DNA from: Burkholderiales bacterium PBB3
GTDB taxonomy: Bacteria > Pseudomonadota > Gammaproteobacteria > Burkholderiales > Burkholderiaceae_C
NCBI GenBank assembly: GCA_002256115.1
Contig: NKIK01000005.1
Span: 1 to 64,000 of the forward strand
DNA: 64,000 bases
Reading direction: 5' to 3'
Shown: in pieces, positions 56,239-64,000 of the stretch
Layout: every line of letters begins with the position of its first letter
Position numbering within the stretch: position 1 is the stretch's first letter
The notes under the pieces: model-generated
The model's database searches: none
What the model was told of the DNA's origin: nothing
Seen by the model: the letters and a program-made list of their open reading frames with translations, nothing else
Position numbers and translations under genes: made by a program

Positions 56239-57825
56239 CTAGCGCGGGCCGTATTGCTGGCGCAAAAGGTTCTTTTGCACTTTGCCCATGGCGTTGCGCG
56301 GCAGCTCTCCCACCACAAAGCAGCGCTTGGGAATTTTGAAGTTGGCCAGCGTGGCTTTCAATTGGGCAATGATGGCTTGCGGGTCCAGGCGCGCCCCCGG
56401 CTTACCAATCACCACGGCCACCCCGACCTCACCAAAATCAGCATCGGGCACCCCCACGACGGCACTCTCGGCAATGCCGTCCATGGCATTGATATAGCCC
56501 TCAATTTCTGCAGGGTAGACGTTGTAGCCGCCGCTGATGATCAGGTCTTTGCTGCGGCCCACGATGGTGACAAAACCATCGGGCGCGACTTGCCCCACAT
56601 CGCCCGTTTTAAAGAAGCCGTCGGCGGTGAACTCTTCGGCTGTTTTCTCGGGCATGCGCCAGTAGCCCTGAAACACATTCGGGCCTTTGACCTGAATGCC
56701 ACCCACCTCACCCGCTGCCAAATCAACGTCGCCATCACGCACGCGCAATTGCACTCCTGGCAACGGTCGGCCCACCGTTCCACCGCGACGCTCGCCATCG
56801 GCGGCGTGGTAGGGGTTGGAGGTGAGCATCACCGTCTCAGACATACCGTAGCGCTCCAAAATCGTGTGGCCGGTGCGCTCTTGCCATTGCACAAAGGTGT
56901 CTAGCAGCATCGGGGCAGAGCCCGAGATGAACAGACGCATGGAACACAATTGGGCGGGGGTCAAGCCCGGCTCAGCCAGCAGGCGCACATATAGCGTGGG
57001 TACGCCCATAAAAACCGTGGCACGGGGCAGATTCTGTAACACCACTTGCGGATCAAAGCGGCTGAGCCAGATCATCTTGCTGCCGTTGATCAGCGCGCCG
57101 TGGATGGCGACAAACAGGCCGTGTACATGGAAGATAGGCAAAGCATGCAGCAGCACGTCGCCACCCATCTGCGGCGTGCGCCAGCCCCAATAGTCCTTCA
57201 ACACCAACGCGTTAGAAAGCAGGTTTCCGTGCGACAGCATGGCCCCCTTGCTGCGCCCCGTGGTGCCACTGGTGTAGATGATGGCCGCCAGGTCTTGCGC
57301 CTGCACCTGCGCCGGGCTGTGTTGCCTTGGAAACTGGGCGGCGCGCTGCAGCAGGGTGCCACTGCGATCGTCATTCAGGCTGAAGACATAGGCGGTGCCG
57401 GCTGCGAATGCCATCTTGCTGACCCAGCCAAACTGGCTGCCCTGGCAGACCACCACGGCGGGCTGGGCATCGGCAATGAAGTAGGCCAGCTCCGCACTTT
57501 GGTAGGCGGTATTCAGTGGCAAATACACCAAGCCCGCGCGCAGCGTGGCCAAGTAAAGCACCAAGGCCTCCACCGATTTTTCGACTTGCACCGCCACCCG
57601 CGCACCCTTGGCTAAATCCAGGGAATCCAGCAAATTGGCCACCATGGCCGTGGCCTCGTCCAGATCGCGCCAAGAGTAATGCAGACCGGTTTCAGTTTCT
57701 ACGGCGCAGGCATCCAGATCGGCGGGAAAGGCCGCACGCAGCGCGACAAACAGGTTGGCGTTGGATGAGCGAGGGGCGGTGGGTGTGCCTGCCGCCGGGC
57801 TGTCAGGGGAAGTCATAGTGCGCAT
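56239..57825 (-). CDS. matB: Malonyl-CoA synthetase (MatB-like acyl-CoA ligase)
   Basis: About 528 residues. AMP-forming ligase: YTSGTTGRSKGAMLSHGNL (A3), RYGMSE (A5), GDVGQVAPDGFVTIVGRSKD (A7/A8), and catalytic Lys in NAMGKVQKN. Ligates malonate (or methylmalonate) with CoA. Start is uncertain: ATG at 57825 (MRTMTSPDSP) or 57816; the longer frame includes a CTSCTSCTS run that is just a tandem repeat in the 5' region. In the cluster with the decarboxylase. Confidence 0.88.
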   Translation of the reverse strand: MRTMTSPDSPAAGTPTAPRSSNANLFVALRAAFPADLDACAVETETGLHYSWRDLDEATAMVANLLDSLDLAKGARVAVQVEKSVEALVLYLATLRAGLVYLPLNTAYQSAELAYFIADAQPAVVVCQGSQFGWVSKMAFAAGTAYVFSLNDDRSGTLLQRAAQFPRQHSPAQVQAQDLAAIIYTSGTTGRSKGAMLSHGNLLSNALVLKDYWGWRTPQMGGDVLLHALPIFHVHGLFVAIHGALINGSKMIWLSRFDPQVVLQNLPRATVFMGVPTLYVRLLAEPGLTPAQLCSMRLFISGSAPMLLDTFVQWQERTGHTILERYGMSETVMLTSNPYHAADGERRGGTVGRPLPGVQLRVRDGDVDLAAGEVGGIQVKGPNVFQGYWRMPEKTAEEFTADGFFKTGDVGQVAPDGFVTIVGRSKDLIISGGYNVYPAEIEGYINAMDGIAESAVVGVPDADFGEVGVAVVIGKPGARLDPQAIIAQLKATLANFKIPKRCFVVGELPRNAMGKVQKNLLRQQYGPR

Positions 57826-57848
57826 GGTGAGAAAAAGAGGGAAAGAAG

Positions 57849-57880
57849 TGCAAGAGGTGCAAGAGGTGCAAGAGGTGCAA
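57849..57880. repeat. 9-bp tandem repeat upstream of matB
   Basis: TGCAAGAGG three times in a row (57849-57875), then TGCAATGAG. Located between the enoyl-CoA hydratase stop and matB start, in the 5' untranslated region. Copy number may vary. Confidence 0.8.
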
Positions 57881-57889
57881 TGAGACCAT

Positions 57890-58696
57890 TCAAAACACAG
57901 GCGGGCGTTTGGCCAAGAAAGCCGCAATGCCTTCGCGGTGCTCGGGGCTGTCGGCGTAATCGTAGCAAGCGGCCGAATTCAAGTCGATTGCTATTAAATC
58001 AGGAGCTGCTCCCGCACTATCCATGGGCTCTGCAGCCCGATTTAATGCTCTTAACGTCTGCTTATTCATTCGGGCAGCCTGCGGAGCCAGCATGGTGATA
58101 GACAGGGCCTGCGCACTGCAGTGGGCTGCAATCTCAGTGGGTGCGCACAGGCCGGTCAAAAAGCCAGTGTGCAACATATGCTGGGCATCCAACACCGCAG
58201 CGGCCAGCAGCATGGCCCGCGCCGTGGTGTGGCCTACGGCTCCCGCCACCAGCGCAGCTTCGCGCGGGGCCATGGGAAAACCTAGCTTCGCAATGGGTGC
58301 GCCAAAGCGGGCGTTGGTGCTGGCCCAACGCAGGTCGCAGCAGCTGGCAATCTCCAGCCCGGCCCCCATGCAGTTGCCTTCGATCTGCGCCAGCAGTGGC
58401 ACATCGCAATCCAGCATGGCTTGCAGCGCACCCCACACATCGTCCTCATGAAACGCCTGCAGGGTGTGCGGATCAAACCGGAAAGCCGGGTACTCAGCAA
58501 TATCGCCCCCGGCGCAAAAATGCCCGTCAGCCCCCTTGACCACAATACAGCGCAGGCCGGGCTGCTGCGCCGCGGCGCTAAACACCACCCGCAGCTCGCG
58601 CCACATGCTGCGCGACATGGCGTTGAATTTGCCGGCGTTCTCCAGCACCACGGTGGCCAAGGCCCCGTCTTGGGTGGTTTCCATGCATACCGCCAT
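57890..58696 (-). CDS. Enoyl-CoA hydratase/isomerase family protein with internal dispersed repeat
   Basis: 268 residues. Crotonase fold: GHFCAGGDIAEY oxyanion loop (about 60), QIEGNCMGAGLEIASCCDLRWAS second oxyanion segment, LGFPMAPREAALV. The catalytic Glu pair of a true hydratase is not clearly identifiable, so hydratase, isomerase or decarboxylase activity cannot be chosen. Residues about 218-237 (AEPMDSAGAAPDLIAID) come from the dispersed repeat and lengthen the C-terminal helices. In the malonate cluster. Confidence 0.85.
   Translation of the reverse strand: MAVCMETTQDGALATVVLENAGKFNAMSRSMWRELRVVFSAAAQQPGLRCIVVKGADGHFCAGGDIAEYPAFRFDPHTLQAFHEDDVWGALQAMLDCDVPLLAQIEGNCMGAGLEIASCCDLRWASTNARFGAPIAKLGFPMAPREAALVAGAVGHTTARAMLLAAAVLDAQHMLHTGFLTGLCAPTEIAAHCSAQALSITMLAPQAARMNKQTLRALNRAAEPMDSAGAAPDLIAIDLNSAACYDYADSPEHREGIAAFLAKRPPVF
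57987..58046 (-). repeat. Dispersed repeat, copy 10, in frame in the enoyl-CoA hydratase gene
   Basis: Minus strand: AAATCGGGCTGCAGAGCCC, ATGGATAGTGCGGGAGCAGC, then TCCTGATTTAATAGCAATC. Translated MDSAGAAPDLIAI in the gene frame. Confidence 0.9.
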
Positions 58697-58718
58697 CGCC
58701 GTGCCTCGCGTAAAACGT

Positions 58719-59735
58719 CTAGTCTAGCTTTGCACCCGCAGCCTTGACCACGGCGGCCCAGCGCCGCACTTCCGCGCTAACAAAGCCGCCAAACTGCTGA
58801 CCCGTCAGGTTGGGGAAATCCGCACCGTTGTTGGCCCAGGCCTGCTTGATCTCGTCCGCAGCAGCCATGCGCCGCACCTCCTCCAACACACGGGCTTGCA
58901 CATCGGCCGACGTGCCCTTGGGGGCCCACAGGCCGTACCAGGTGGTTACGGTGTAGTCGGGCAGGCCCAGCTCGGCAGCGCAGGGCACATCCGGGAAGGC
59001 GGCATTGCGCTTGCTGCCTGACACCATCAGCGCCTTGATGCGGCCACCTTTGATATGTGCTGCCGACGAACCCAGGCCGTCAAACATCATGTCCACATTA
59101 CCGCCTATCAAGTCTTGCAAAGCCGGGCCCGCGCCACGGTAGGGAATGTGGGTGATAAAGGTCTTGGTTTGCAGCTTGAACAGCTCGCCTGCCAAGTGGT
59201 GCGAGGTGCCGCCACCCGCCGAACCGTAATTCATCTTGCCCGGATTGGCCTTCACCTGGGCCAGAAAGGCCTTGAAGTCGCCGGTCACATTCTTGGGATT
59301 CACCACCAGCACCTGGGGCACATTGGCCAGCAGGGCCAGGGGTATGAAATCCGACTCAATGTTGTAGTCCAGCTTGGGGTACATGCTGGGCGCAATCGCA
59401 TGGTGCACCGCACCCATGAAGAGCGTATAGCCGTCCGGCTGGGCCTTGGCCGCAATGCTGGCACCCAGCGTACCGCCCGCGCCGCCGCGGTTGTCGATCA
59501 CCAACTGGGTGCCGGTGAGCTTGGCAAACTGGCCAGACATGGGGCGCGCAAAGGCATCGGTACCACCGCCTGCGGGAAAAGGAACAATCACGGTCACCGG
59601 CTTGGCGGGCCAGCGCGCCTGCGCAAAGCTGCCGCCCGGCCAGGCTGCCGTGATGCCCGCAGCAGCCGCCGCCAGCAGTGCCCGGCGGCGCTGGGTGTCT
59701 GGCACATCGGCTTGGGTTGTTGTCCTATTTTTCAT
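58719..59735 (-). CDS. Tripartite tricarboxylate transporter (Bug) substrate-binding protein
   Basis: 338 residues. Twin-arginine-like signal (TQRRRALLAAAAAGITAAWP) then RWPAKPVTVIVPFPAGGGTD, the Bug-family ligand-binding start. Two-lobe fold with NRGGAGGTLGA and YGSAGGGTSHHLAGELF. Probably binds malonate or a related dicarboxylate in the periplasm. TctAB membrane genes are not adjacent. Between the hydratase and malonyl-CoA decarboxylase genes. Confidence 0.9.
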   Translation of the reverse strand: MKNRTTTQADVPDTQRRRALLAAAAAGITAAWPGGSFAQARWPAKPVTVIVPFPAGGGTDAFARPMSGQFAKLTGTQLVIDNRGGAGGTLGASIAAKAQPDGYTLFMGAVHHAIAPSMYPKLDYNIESDFIPLALLANVPQVLVVNPKNVTGDFKAFLAQVKANPGKMNYGSAGGGTSHHLAGELFKLQTKTFITHIPYRGAGPALQDLIGGNVDMMFDGLGSSAAHIKGGRIKALMVSGSKRNAAFPDVPCAAELGLPDYTVTTWYGLWAPKGTSADVQARVLEEVRRMAAADEIKQAWANNGADFPNLTGQQFGGFVSAEVRRWAAVVKAAGAKLD

Positions 59736-59790
59736 CGTTGTCTCCTGTTTTTATGAACGCAAAACGGGCCGTAGCCACGCACCAAAAAAG

Positions 59791-59827
59791 TCAACTCACA
59801 CCACTCAACTCACACCACTCAACTCAC
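59791..59827. repeat. 14-bp tandem repeat between TTT gene and decarboxylase gene
   Basis: TCAACTCACACCAC occurs twice consecutively and a third, 9-base partial copy follows, next to the stop of the decarboxylase gene. Confidence 0.8.
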
Positions 59828-61335
59828 AAAATCAACTCGCTGATGGCCGATGCCACCGGAATCTTGCCTTGGGCCAGCATCTCGCGGTGCTTGTCCAGGC
59901 GCTTCAGGTCGTAGAGGTAATTCACCATCAAGCCATACGATTGCTTCTGCCCTTTGGCCGATGGATCGCTGGCCCAGTTCAGCCGCTCGACCCGGGCACC
60001 ATTGCCCAAGTGAAAGCGCGCCACAGGGTCCAGCGGCTTGCCTTGTACCGTTTCTTTGCCCAAATACTGCGCCGCGCAGCGCAGCAGCATATGGCGCACT
60101 GCGGATGAGGGCTTGAGCGTCAACGCCGTCTCTGCCGCCGTTAAAAAATGCGAGGCCGTCACCGGCTCGAAGCCTACGGCCCGGCCGAGCTCGGCCTGGT
60201 CATGGGCGTCCAGCCGTTCGATCATCGCCGCCGCGTTCTTGCCCAACCATTGCCGAAAACCCGGAATCGGCGACAGCGTGGCAAAGGTCTTGAGTTTGGG
60301 GAACTCGGCTTTCAGCGTCTCCACCACGCGCTTGATCAGTGAGTCGCCAAAACTCACGCCGCGCAGGCCGTCCTGGGTATTGCTGATTGAGTAGAAGATG
60401 GCAGTCGTGGCGGCGTTCAGGTCGGCGGCGTCGGCGGACTCATCCAGCAAGGGGGTGATGCTCTCGGCGAGCGCGTCCACCAGTGCCACCTCCACAAAAA
60501 TCAGCGGTTCAGCGGGCAGGCGCGGGTGGAAAAAGCCGTAGCAGCGCCGGTCGGAGTCGAGCCGGTTCTTCACGTCCGCCCAGCTCTTGATGTCGTGAAC
60601 CGCTTCGTACTTGATGAGCTTTTCCACCAATGACGCGGGTGAGTCCCAGCTGATGCGGCGCAGGTCCAGAAAGCCCACGTCAAACCAGGTGGAGAACATG
60701 TACTCCATCTCCACATCCAGCGCCTGCAGGCGCTTGTCGCCTTTCAGGCTGGCCTGCATCTCGGCGCGCAGGTTCACCAGAAATCGAATGCCCTCTGCAT
60801 CCACACTAAAGCGCTGCAGCAGGCGGCGGCGCGGCGACACGGTGGCGCGGCGGTAATGCACCTCGGCGGCAGCCTCGTCCGGCGTGCCCACGGCGGCGGC
60901 AAAGGTAGCCTGCGCGGCTTTCACCTTCTGCGGGTCGGCCACAAACATTTCGCTCATCAGCAGCCACATGTCACGCCGCCGTGCGGGGGTGGCACCGGTG
61001 TACCAAGCGGCCAGCTCGGTGGCGCGGCGGCCGCCCTCCACTTCGCTGACACGGTCGTCAATCACCGCGTGCAGCTCTTGCAGAATGCGCCGCAACACGC
61101 GCGGCGACAGGGCTTCGTCGCCCTGGCTCAAGGTGGCGTTCAGGCGCTCCCGCGTGCTGCGCTGGCCCCCAACAGCCTTGACCGAAAGGCCCGCCATATC
61201 ATTGTTCGCAGCGGTACTTGCTACTTTTTTAGGAGCTTCTCCCGCACTATCCACGGCTTCAACGGCACTTTTCACCCTTGAACTTTTGGGTAGAAGGCGC
61301 TGCACGTTGCGGTTGATCCAAGAGTCTTGGTTCAT
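59824..61335 (-). CDS. matA: Malonyl-CoA decarboxylase with N-terminal dispersed repeat
   Basis: 503 residues. MCD family: N-terminal helical domain with TAIFYSISNTQDGLRGVSFG and C-terminal catalytic GNAT-like domain with FATLSPIPGFRQWL, HFLTAAET, PVARFHLGNGARVERLNW and SYGLMVNYLYDL. Converts malonyl-CoA to acetyl-CoA and CO2. Longer than usual (about 430-460) because of the N-terminal extension; residues about 22-40 (VEAVDSAGEAPKKVAS) are from the dispersed repeat. Start overlaps the stop of the GntR regulator gene (ATGA). Confidence 0.92.
   Translation of the reverse strand: MNQDSWINRNVQRLLPKSSRVKSAVEAVDSAGEAPKKVASTAANNDMAGLSVKAVGGQRSTRERLNATLSQGDEALSPRVLRRILQELHAVIDDRVSEVEGGRRATELAAWYTGATPARRRDMWLLMSEMFVADPQKVKAAQATFAAAVGTPDEAAAEVHYRRATVSPRRRLLQRFSVDAEGIRFLVNLRAEMQASLKGDKRLQALDVEMEYMFSTWFDVGFLDLRRISWDSPASLVEKLIKYEAVHDIKSWADVKNRLDSDRRCYGFFHPRLPAEPLIFVEVALVDALAESITPLLDESADAADLNAATTAIFYSISNTQDGLRGVSFGDSLIKRVVETLKAEFPKLKTFATLSPIPGFRQWLGKNAAAMIERLDAHDQAELGRAVGFEPVTASHFLTAAETALTLKPSSAVRHMLLRCAAQYLGKETVQGKPLDPVARFHLGNGARVERLNWASDPSAKGQKQSYGLMVNYLYDLKRLDKHREMLAQGKIPVASAISELIL
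61218..61272 (-). repeat. Dispersed repeat, copy 11, in frame in the malonyl-CoA decarboxylase gene
   Basis: Minus strand: AAAAGTGCCGTTGAAGCC, GTGGATAGTGCGGGAGAAGC, then TCCTAAAAAAGTAGCA. Read as AVEAVDSAGEAPKKVA; one A-for-C change at the core. Confidence 0.88.
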
Positions 61336-62021
61336 GCCAGCAACCTGCTTTTCTGGGTGCGGGTGAGTTCGCGCAGGGCCTCGCGCTGGCGCAGCAGATG
61401 CGTGCGCATGGCAGCGTCTGCGGCCTCGCCATCGCGCGCCTTGATCGCGGCAAACACCGCCAAGTGTTCACTCAGGCTTTGCTCCAGGCGGCCCGGCGCG
61501 TGCAATTGCTGCAGGCGGGCCAGCTTCAGTATTTTGCGCAAATCGGCAATGCTTTGCGCCAGCCAGCGGTTGTTGGCAAGCAGGATGATGGCTTCGTGGA
61601 TGCTGAAGTTGACGGCGTAGTAGTCGGTGATGCGCTTGGCTTGGGCGTGCTGCTGCAGGGTTTGGTGCAAGCTTTCCAGCGCGGCAATGTCGGCGTCCGT
61701 CGCGTTGCGCGTGGCCTCCAGCGCGCAGCGCCCTTCCAGCAGCGCGATCACTGGGAAGATGTCGTCTAGGTCCTGCTCGGTCACCTGGCTCACAAAACTG
61801 CCGCGCCGTGGTTCGTGGCGCACCAGGCCTTCGGCGGCCAGCACCTTCAGCGCCTCGCGCAGCGGCGTGCGCGAGATGGCCAGGTCCGCGCACAGCGCGG
61901 CTTCGTCAATAAAGCTCCCCGGTGCCAACAGCCCTTCAAAAATCCGGGCCCGCAAACCATCCGCCACTTCGTCGTGCAAAGAGTTGTGAATCAGGCGCAT
62001 CGGGGTGGGCGGAAACGGCAT
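61332..62021 (-). CDS. matR: GntR-family (FCD) regulator of malonate cluster
   Basis: 229 residues. Winged helix: HDEVADGLRARIFEGLLAPG, SRTPLREALKVLAAEGLVRH, then an FCD domain with FSIHEAIILLANNRWLAQSI and LSEHLAVFAAIKA. The nearest functional counterparts are MatR/MdcY, which respond to malonate or malonyl-CoA. Overlaps the decarboxylase gene by 4 bases, first gene of the cluster. The start could also be ATG at 62000. A CATAATTATG palindrome lies 20 bases upstream. Confidence 0.88.
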   Translation of the reverse strand: MPFPPTPMRLIHNSLHDEVADGLRARIFEGLLAPGSFIDEAALCADLAISRTPLREALKVLAAEGLVRHEPRRGSFVSQVTEQDLDDIFPVIALLEGRCALEATRNATDADIAALESLHQTLQQHAQAKRITDYYAVNFSIHEAIILLANNRWLAQSIADLRKILKLARLQQLHAPGRLEQSLSEHLAVFAAIKARDGEAADAAMRTHLLRQREALRELTRTQKSRLLA

Positions 62022-62040
62022 GGTGCTGACTGTAATTTTC

Positions 62041-62050
62041 CATAATTATG
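62041..62050. promoter_or_regulatory. CATAATTATG palindrome upstream of matR (candidate operator)
   Basis: Perfect 10-bp palindrome, 20 bases before the 62021 ATG. The same ten bases form the centre of the 16-bp palindrome before the other GntR gene (13883-13898). Confidence 0.65.
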
Positions 62051-62141
62051 AGTAATTACGATCGGCGCGTAAAGCCCCGTCGCAGCAATTGCGGCGGGTG
62101 TTTACCCTGAAATCGAAGGAATGGTGTGCGCTGTGGCCCGC

Positions 62142-62957
62142 TTACGCCGCAGCGCGGCGGCCATGCCACCACCATGCCACTGCGCCGCCCACAATCATGG
62201 GCACGCACAGCCACTGGCCCATGCTCATCCCGGTTTGCTGCTGCAGCCACAGCAGGTGCGCATCGGGCTCACGGAAGAACTCGGCAATGAAGCGAAACAC
62301 GCCGTAGCCCAGCAGGAAGGCAGAGGCCACCTGGCCCTGCTTGCGCTCTTTGCGGGCATACAGCCACAACAACACAAACAGCAAGATGCCTTCCATCAAG
62401 AACTGGTAGACCTGCGAAGGATGGCGCGGCAGCGGGCCGCCATCGCGAAACACCATGCCCCAAGGCAGGTCCGGGTCGCTCAGGCGGCCCCACAGCTCGC
62501 CATTGATAAAGTTACCCACGCGCCCGGCAGCCAGCCCGGTAGGCACGCAGGGCGCCACAAAATCCGCCACCTGCCAAAACGGCCGCTTGCGCGACACGCC
62601 AAACCACACCATAGATGCGATCACACCCAGCATGCCGCCATGAAAACTCATGCCACCTTGCCACACGTAAAAGATCTCCAGCGGATGCGCAACGTAATAG
62701 CCAGGCTTGTAAAACAGGCAGTAACCAATGCGCCCCCCCAGCACGACGCCCAGCACACCTAAAAACAGAATGTCTTCCACGTCCTTGAAAGCCCAAGCGC
62801 TACTCCCTTGCAGCCGGTGAAACGGCGGGTGGCGCAGGCGCAAACGGCCCAGCCACATAAAGAGCGCAAAGGCCGCCAGGTAGGTCAGGCCATACCAATG
62901 AATGGCGAAAGGCCCGATTTGCAGGGCCACAGGGTCAATTTGGGGGTGAATCAGCAT
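62142..62957 (-). CDS. lgt: Phosphatidylglycerol-prolipoprotein diacylglyceryl transferase
   Basis: 271 residues from ATG 62957 ([21 protein letters not shown]). Seven-helix inner-membrane enzyme; signatures [44 protein letters not shown] and [13 protein letters not shown]. Transfers diacylglycerol to the lipobox Cys of prolipoproteins. Overlaps the LysR gene by 23 bases. Confidence 0.96.
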   Translation of the reverse strand: MLIHPQIDPVALQIGPFAIHWYGLTYLAAFALFMWLGRLRLRHPPFHRLQGSSAWAFKDVEDILFLGVLGVVLGGRIGYCLFYKPGYYVAHPLEIFYVWQGGMSFHGGMLGVIASMVWFGVSRKRPFWQVADFVAPCVPTGLAAGRVGNFINGELWGRLSDPDLPWGMVFRDGGPLPRHPSQVYQFLMEGILLFVLLWLYARKERKQGQVASAFLLGYGVFRFIAEFFREPDAHLLWLQQQTGMSMGQWLCVPMIVGGAVAWWWHGRRAAA

Positions 62958-63894
62958 GGACGGCATTGTGCACGTTGGCAAAGCCCATAAAACGCTGCAG
63001 GCTGGGGCTGCTGCGCTGCCACACCAGACTGGTTTCGCAGCCAGGCACGGGAATGCGCTCAGCGCCGCGCCCTGCCCCTTGTACTTGGCGGTACACCACC
63101 CCACTGCGCTGAAACTGCTGCACGCTGGCCGGCACCCAGGCCACGCCCAGCCCGGCTGACACCAGATTGACGATGGTCTGCATCTGGATCGCTTCCTGGG
63201 CCACCACCGGCAGCTGGCCCGCATCGTGGTACATGCCAAAGATGGCGTCGTAGAGCGAAGGCACGATGCGGCGGGGAAAGCTCACCAGCGGCTGGGCCCA
63301 CACATCCGCTAGCCGCAGGGTTTTGCGCTGGGCCAAAGGGTGCGATTCAGGTAGCGCCAGTACTAAGGGCTCTTGCGCCACGGTCAGGCGCTGCAGACCC
63401 GGCACTGCAAAACCGCTGGCGTGCAGAATGAATCCGGCATCCACCTCATCAGCCTGCAACAGTTGCAATTGCACATCGCCCGTCGCCTCTACCAGGTCCA
63501 GTTGCACGCCCGGAAACTCCTGGCGAAACGCCATCACCCAAGGCGGCAGTATTGAAAAACCCACCGTCGACACAAAAGCCAGACGCAAACGACCCGACTC
63601 GCCACCGGCTAAGGCCCGCGCATCCAACACCACGGCCTTAGCTTGCTGCAAAAGCGCCTGCGCCTGCGGCAGCAGCGCCAGGCCCTGCGGCGTGAGTTGC
63701 ACGCTACGTTTGGTGCGAGCAAACAGCATCACGCCCAGGCTGCGCTCCAGTTGGGCAATCGCCTGGGTTAAAGGCGGCTGCGTCATGTGCAGACGCAAGG
63801 CCGCACGGCCAAAGTGCAGCTCTTCGGCCACGGTGACAAACTGGCGCCACAGGCGCAGCTCGATCCAGGGCAGTTGCGGGATGGGTTTACTCAT
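62935..63894 (-). CDS. LysR-family transcriptional regulator
   Basis: 319 residues from ATG 63894. Helix-turn-helix: [20 protein letters not shown], then [21 protein letters not shown]; effector domain about 95-300 ([29 protein letters not shown]). Aromatic/CbnR-type subfamily. Its 3' end overlaps lgt, so lgt could be read from its promoter. Target unknown. Confidence 0.9.
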   Translation of the reverse strand: MSKPIPQLPWIELRLWRQFVTVAEELHFGRAALRLHMTQPPLTQAIAQLERSLGVMLFARTKRSVQLTPQGLALLPQAQALLQQAKAVVLDARALAGGESGRLRLAFVSTVGFSILPPWVMAFRQEFPGVQLDLVEATGDVQLQLLQADEVDAGFILHASGFAVPGLQRLTVAQEPLVLALPESHPLAQRKTLRLADVWAQPLVSFPRRIVPSLYDAIFGMYHDAGQLPVVAQEAIQMQTIVNLVSAGLGVAWVPASVQQFQRSGVVYRQVQGAGRGAERIPVPGCETSLVWQRSSPSLQRFMGFANVHNAVHADSPPN

Positions 63895-63906
63895 ATGCAA
63901 AACATA

Positions 63907-64000
63907 TTAATACACCTTGAAAAATGGATTGGAACGAATCACCGGCAGCGGGCATACTCCGGCCAGCTTTTTGAATAACGCCAGCTTGGCATCGCCGAAA
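63907..64000 (-). CDS. C-terminal fragment of a gene cut by the window edge
   Basis: Minus-strand frame open from the edge to TAA at 63907. Last residues read LALFKKLAGVCPLPVIRSN then PFFKVY. Not recognised. It lies 13 bases before the LysR ATG. Confidence 0.5.
   Translation of the reverse strand, partial: FGDAKLALFKKLAGVCPLPVIRSNPFFKVY

Noticed and set aside
57826..57927. N-terminal extension of matB with CTSCTSCTS
   Set aside because: Encoded by the 9-bp tandem repeat before a better start; not a metal-binding domain.

Overview
The window looks like a chromosome segment of a Comamonadaceae betaproteobacterium, most like Rhodoferax. The evidence is a high-GC background, betaproteobacterial-type genes (Bug/TTT binding protein, PhaZ, short soluble RnfB, complete cbb3 oxidase locus) and an MtrB/PioB-type outer-membrane protein fragment at the left edge. 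This placement is inferred from protein resemblance only. No rRNA, tRNA or CRISPR array was seen.

Layout. 1-1330: a chimeric ORF joining an MtrB/PioB-like beta-barrel to the back half of an aromatic aminotransferase. 1537-3734: PHB depolymerase and a soluble RnfB-like ferredoxin. 3755-13824 (minus): the methylmalonyl-CoA route for propionyl-CoA (epimerase, PccA, PccB, MeaB, mutase), with a VapBC-like pair and small accessory genes between them, and a divergent GntR regulator at 13935. 14747-17694: a lower-GC islet with an AraC regulator and a lipoprotein carboxylesterase. 17846-28184: accessory genes, including a broken ArsR gene, a zeta-toxin-like kinase with a small partner, TraB/GumN, MarR, LysR/SDR, a ClpP paralogue, an ECF sigma factor, and a GST/SRPBCC/ArsR run. 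28434-35216: PL10 pectate lyase, cNMP-patatin, and a histidine kinase / response regulator / Crp-type trio. 35240-39487: EamA permease, dusA and a 2.3-kb island in the 5' end of dusA. 39535-50286: TauE/SafE, hemN, fnr, FixH and the ccoGPQONSI cbb3 oxidase locus, with four FNR boxes. 50381-56168: HD-GYP regulator, a 1182-residue hybrid kinase and a FIST sensor. 56239-62021: malonate/malonyl-CoA cluster (synthetase, enoyl-CoA hydratase-like, TTT binding protein, decarboxylase, GntR). 62142-64000: lgt, LysR and a gene fragment.

Two observations stand out. First, a dispersed element of about 57 bp (core GTGGATAGTGCGGGAGCAGC) occurs 11 times. At least five copies lie inside or at the end of genes in one open reading frame (translated roughly AVDSAGAAP..IA), in the manner of Rickettsia palindromic elements, and one lies antisense in dusA. 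Second, dusA has been split by an island that has no integrase. The island is bounded by 35-bp imperfect copies of the dusA 5' end, carries AGTGCAACA repeats at both ends, and holds only two convergent genes: an AlbA_2/Schlafen-type protein and a DUF2971 protein. It is a candidate minimal mobile defence island.

Regulatory logic is readable in several places. FNR boxes lie before hemN, fnr, ccoN and the copper ATPase. The two GntR/FCD regulators that flank the two acyl-CoA clusters share the palindrome core CATAATTATG. A 19-bp palindrome resembling a KdgR site precedes the pectate lyase.
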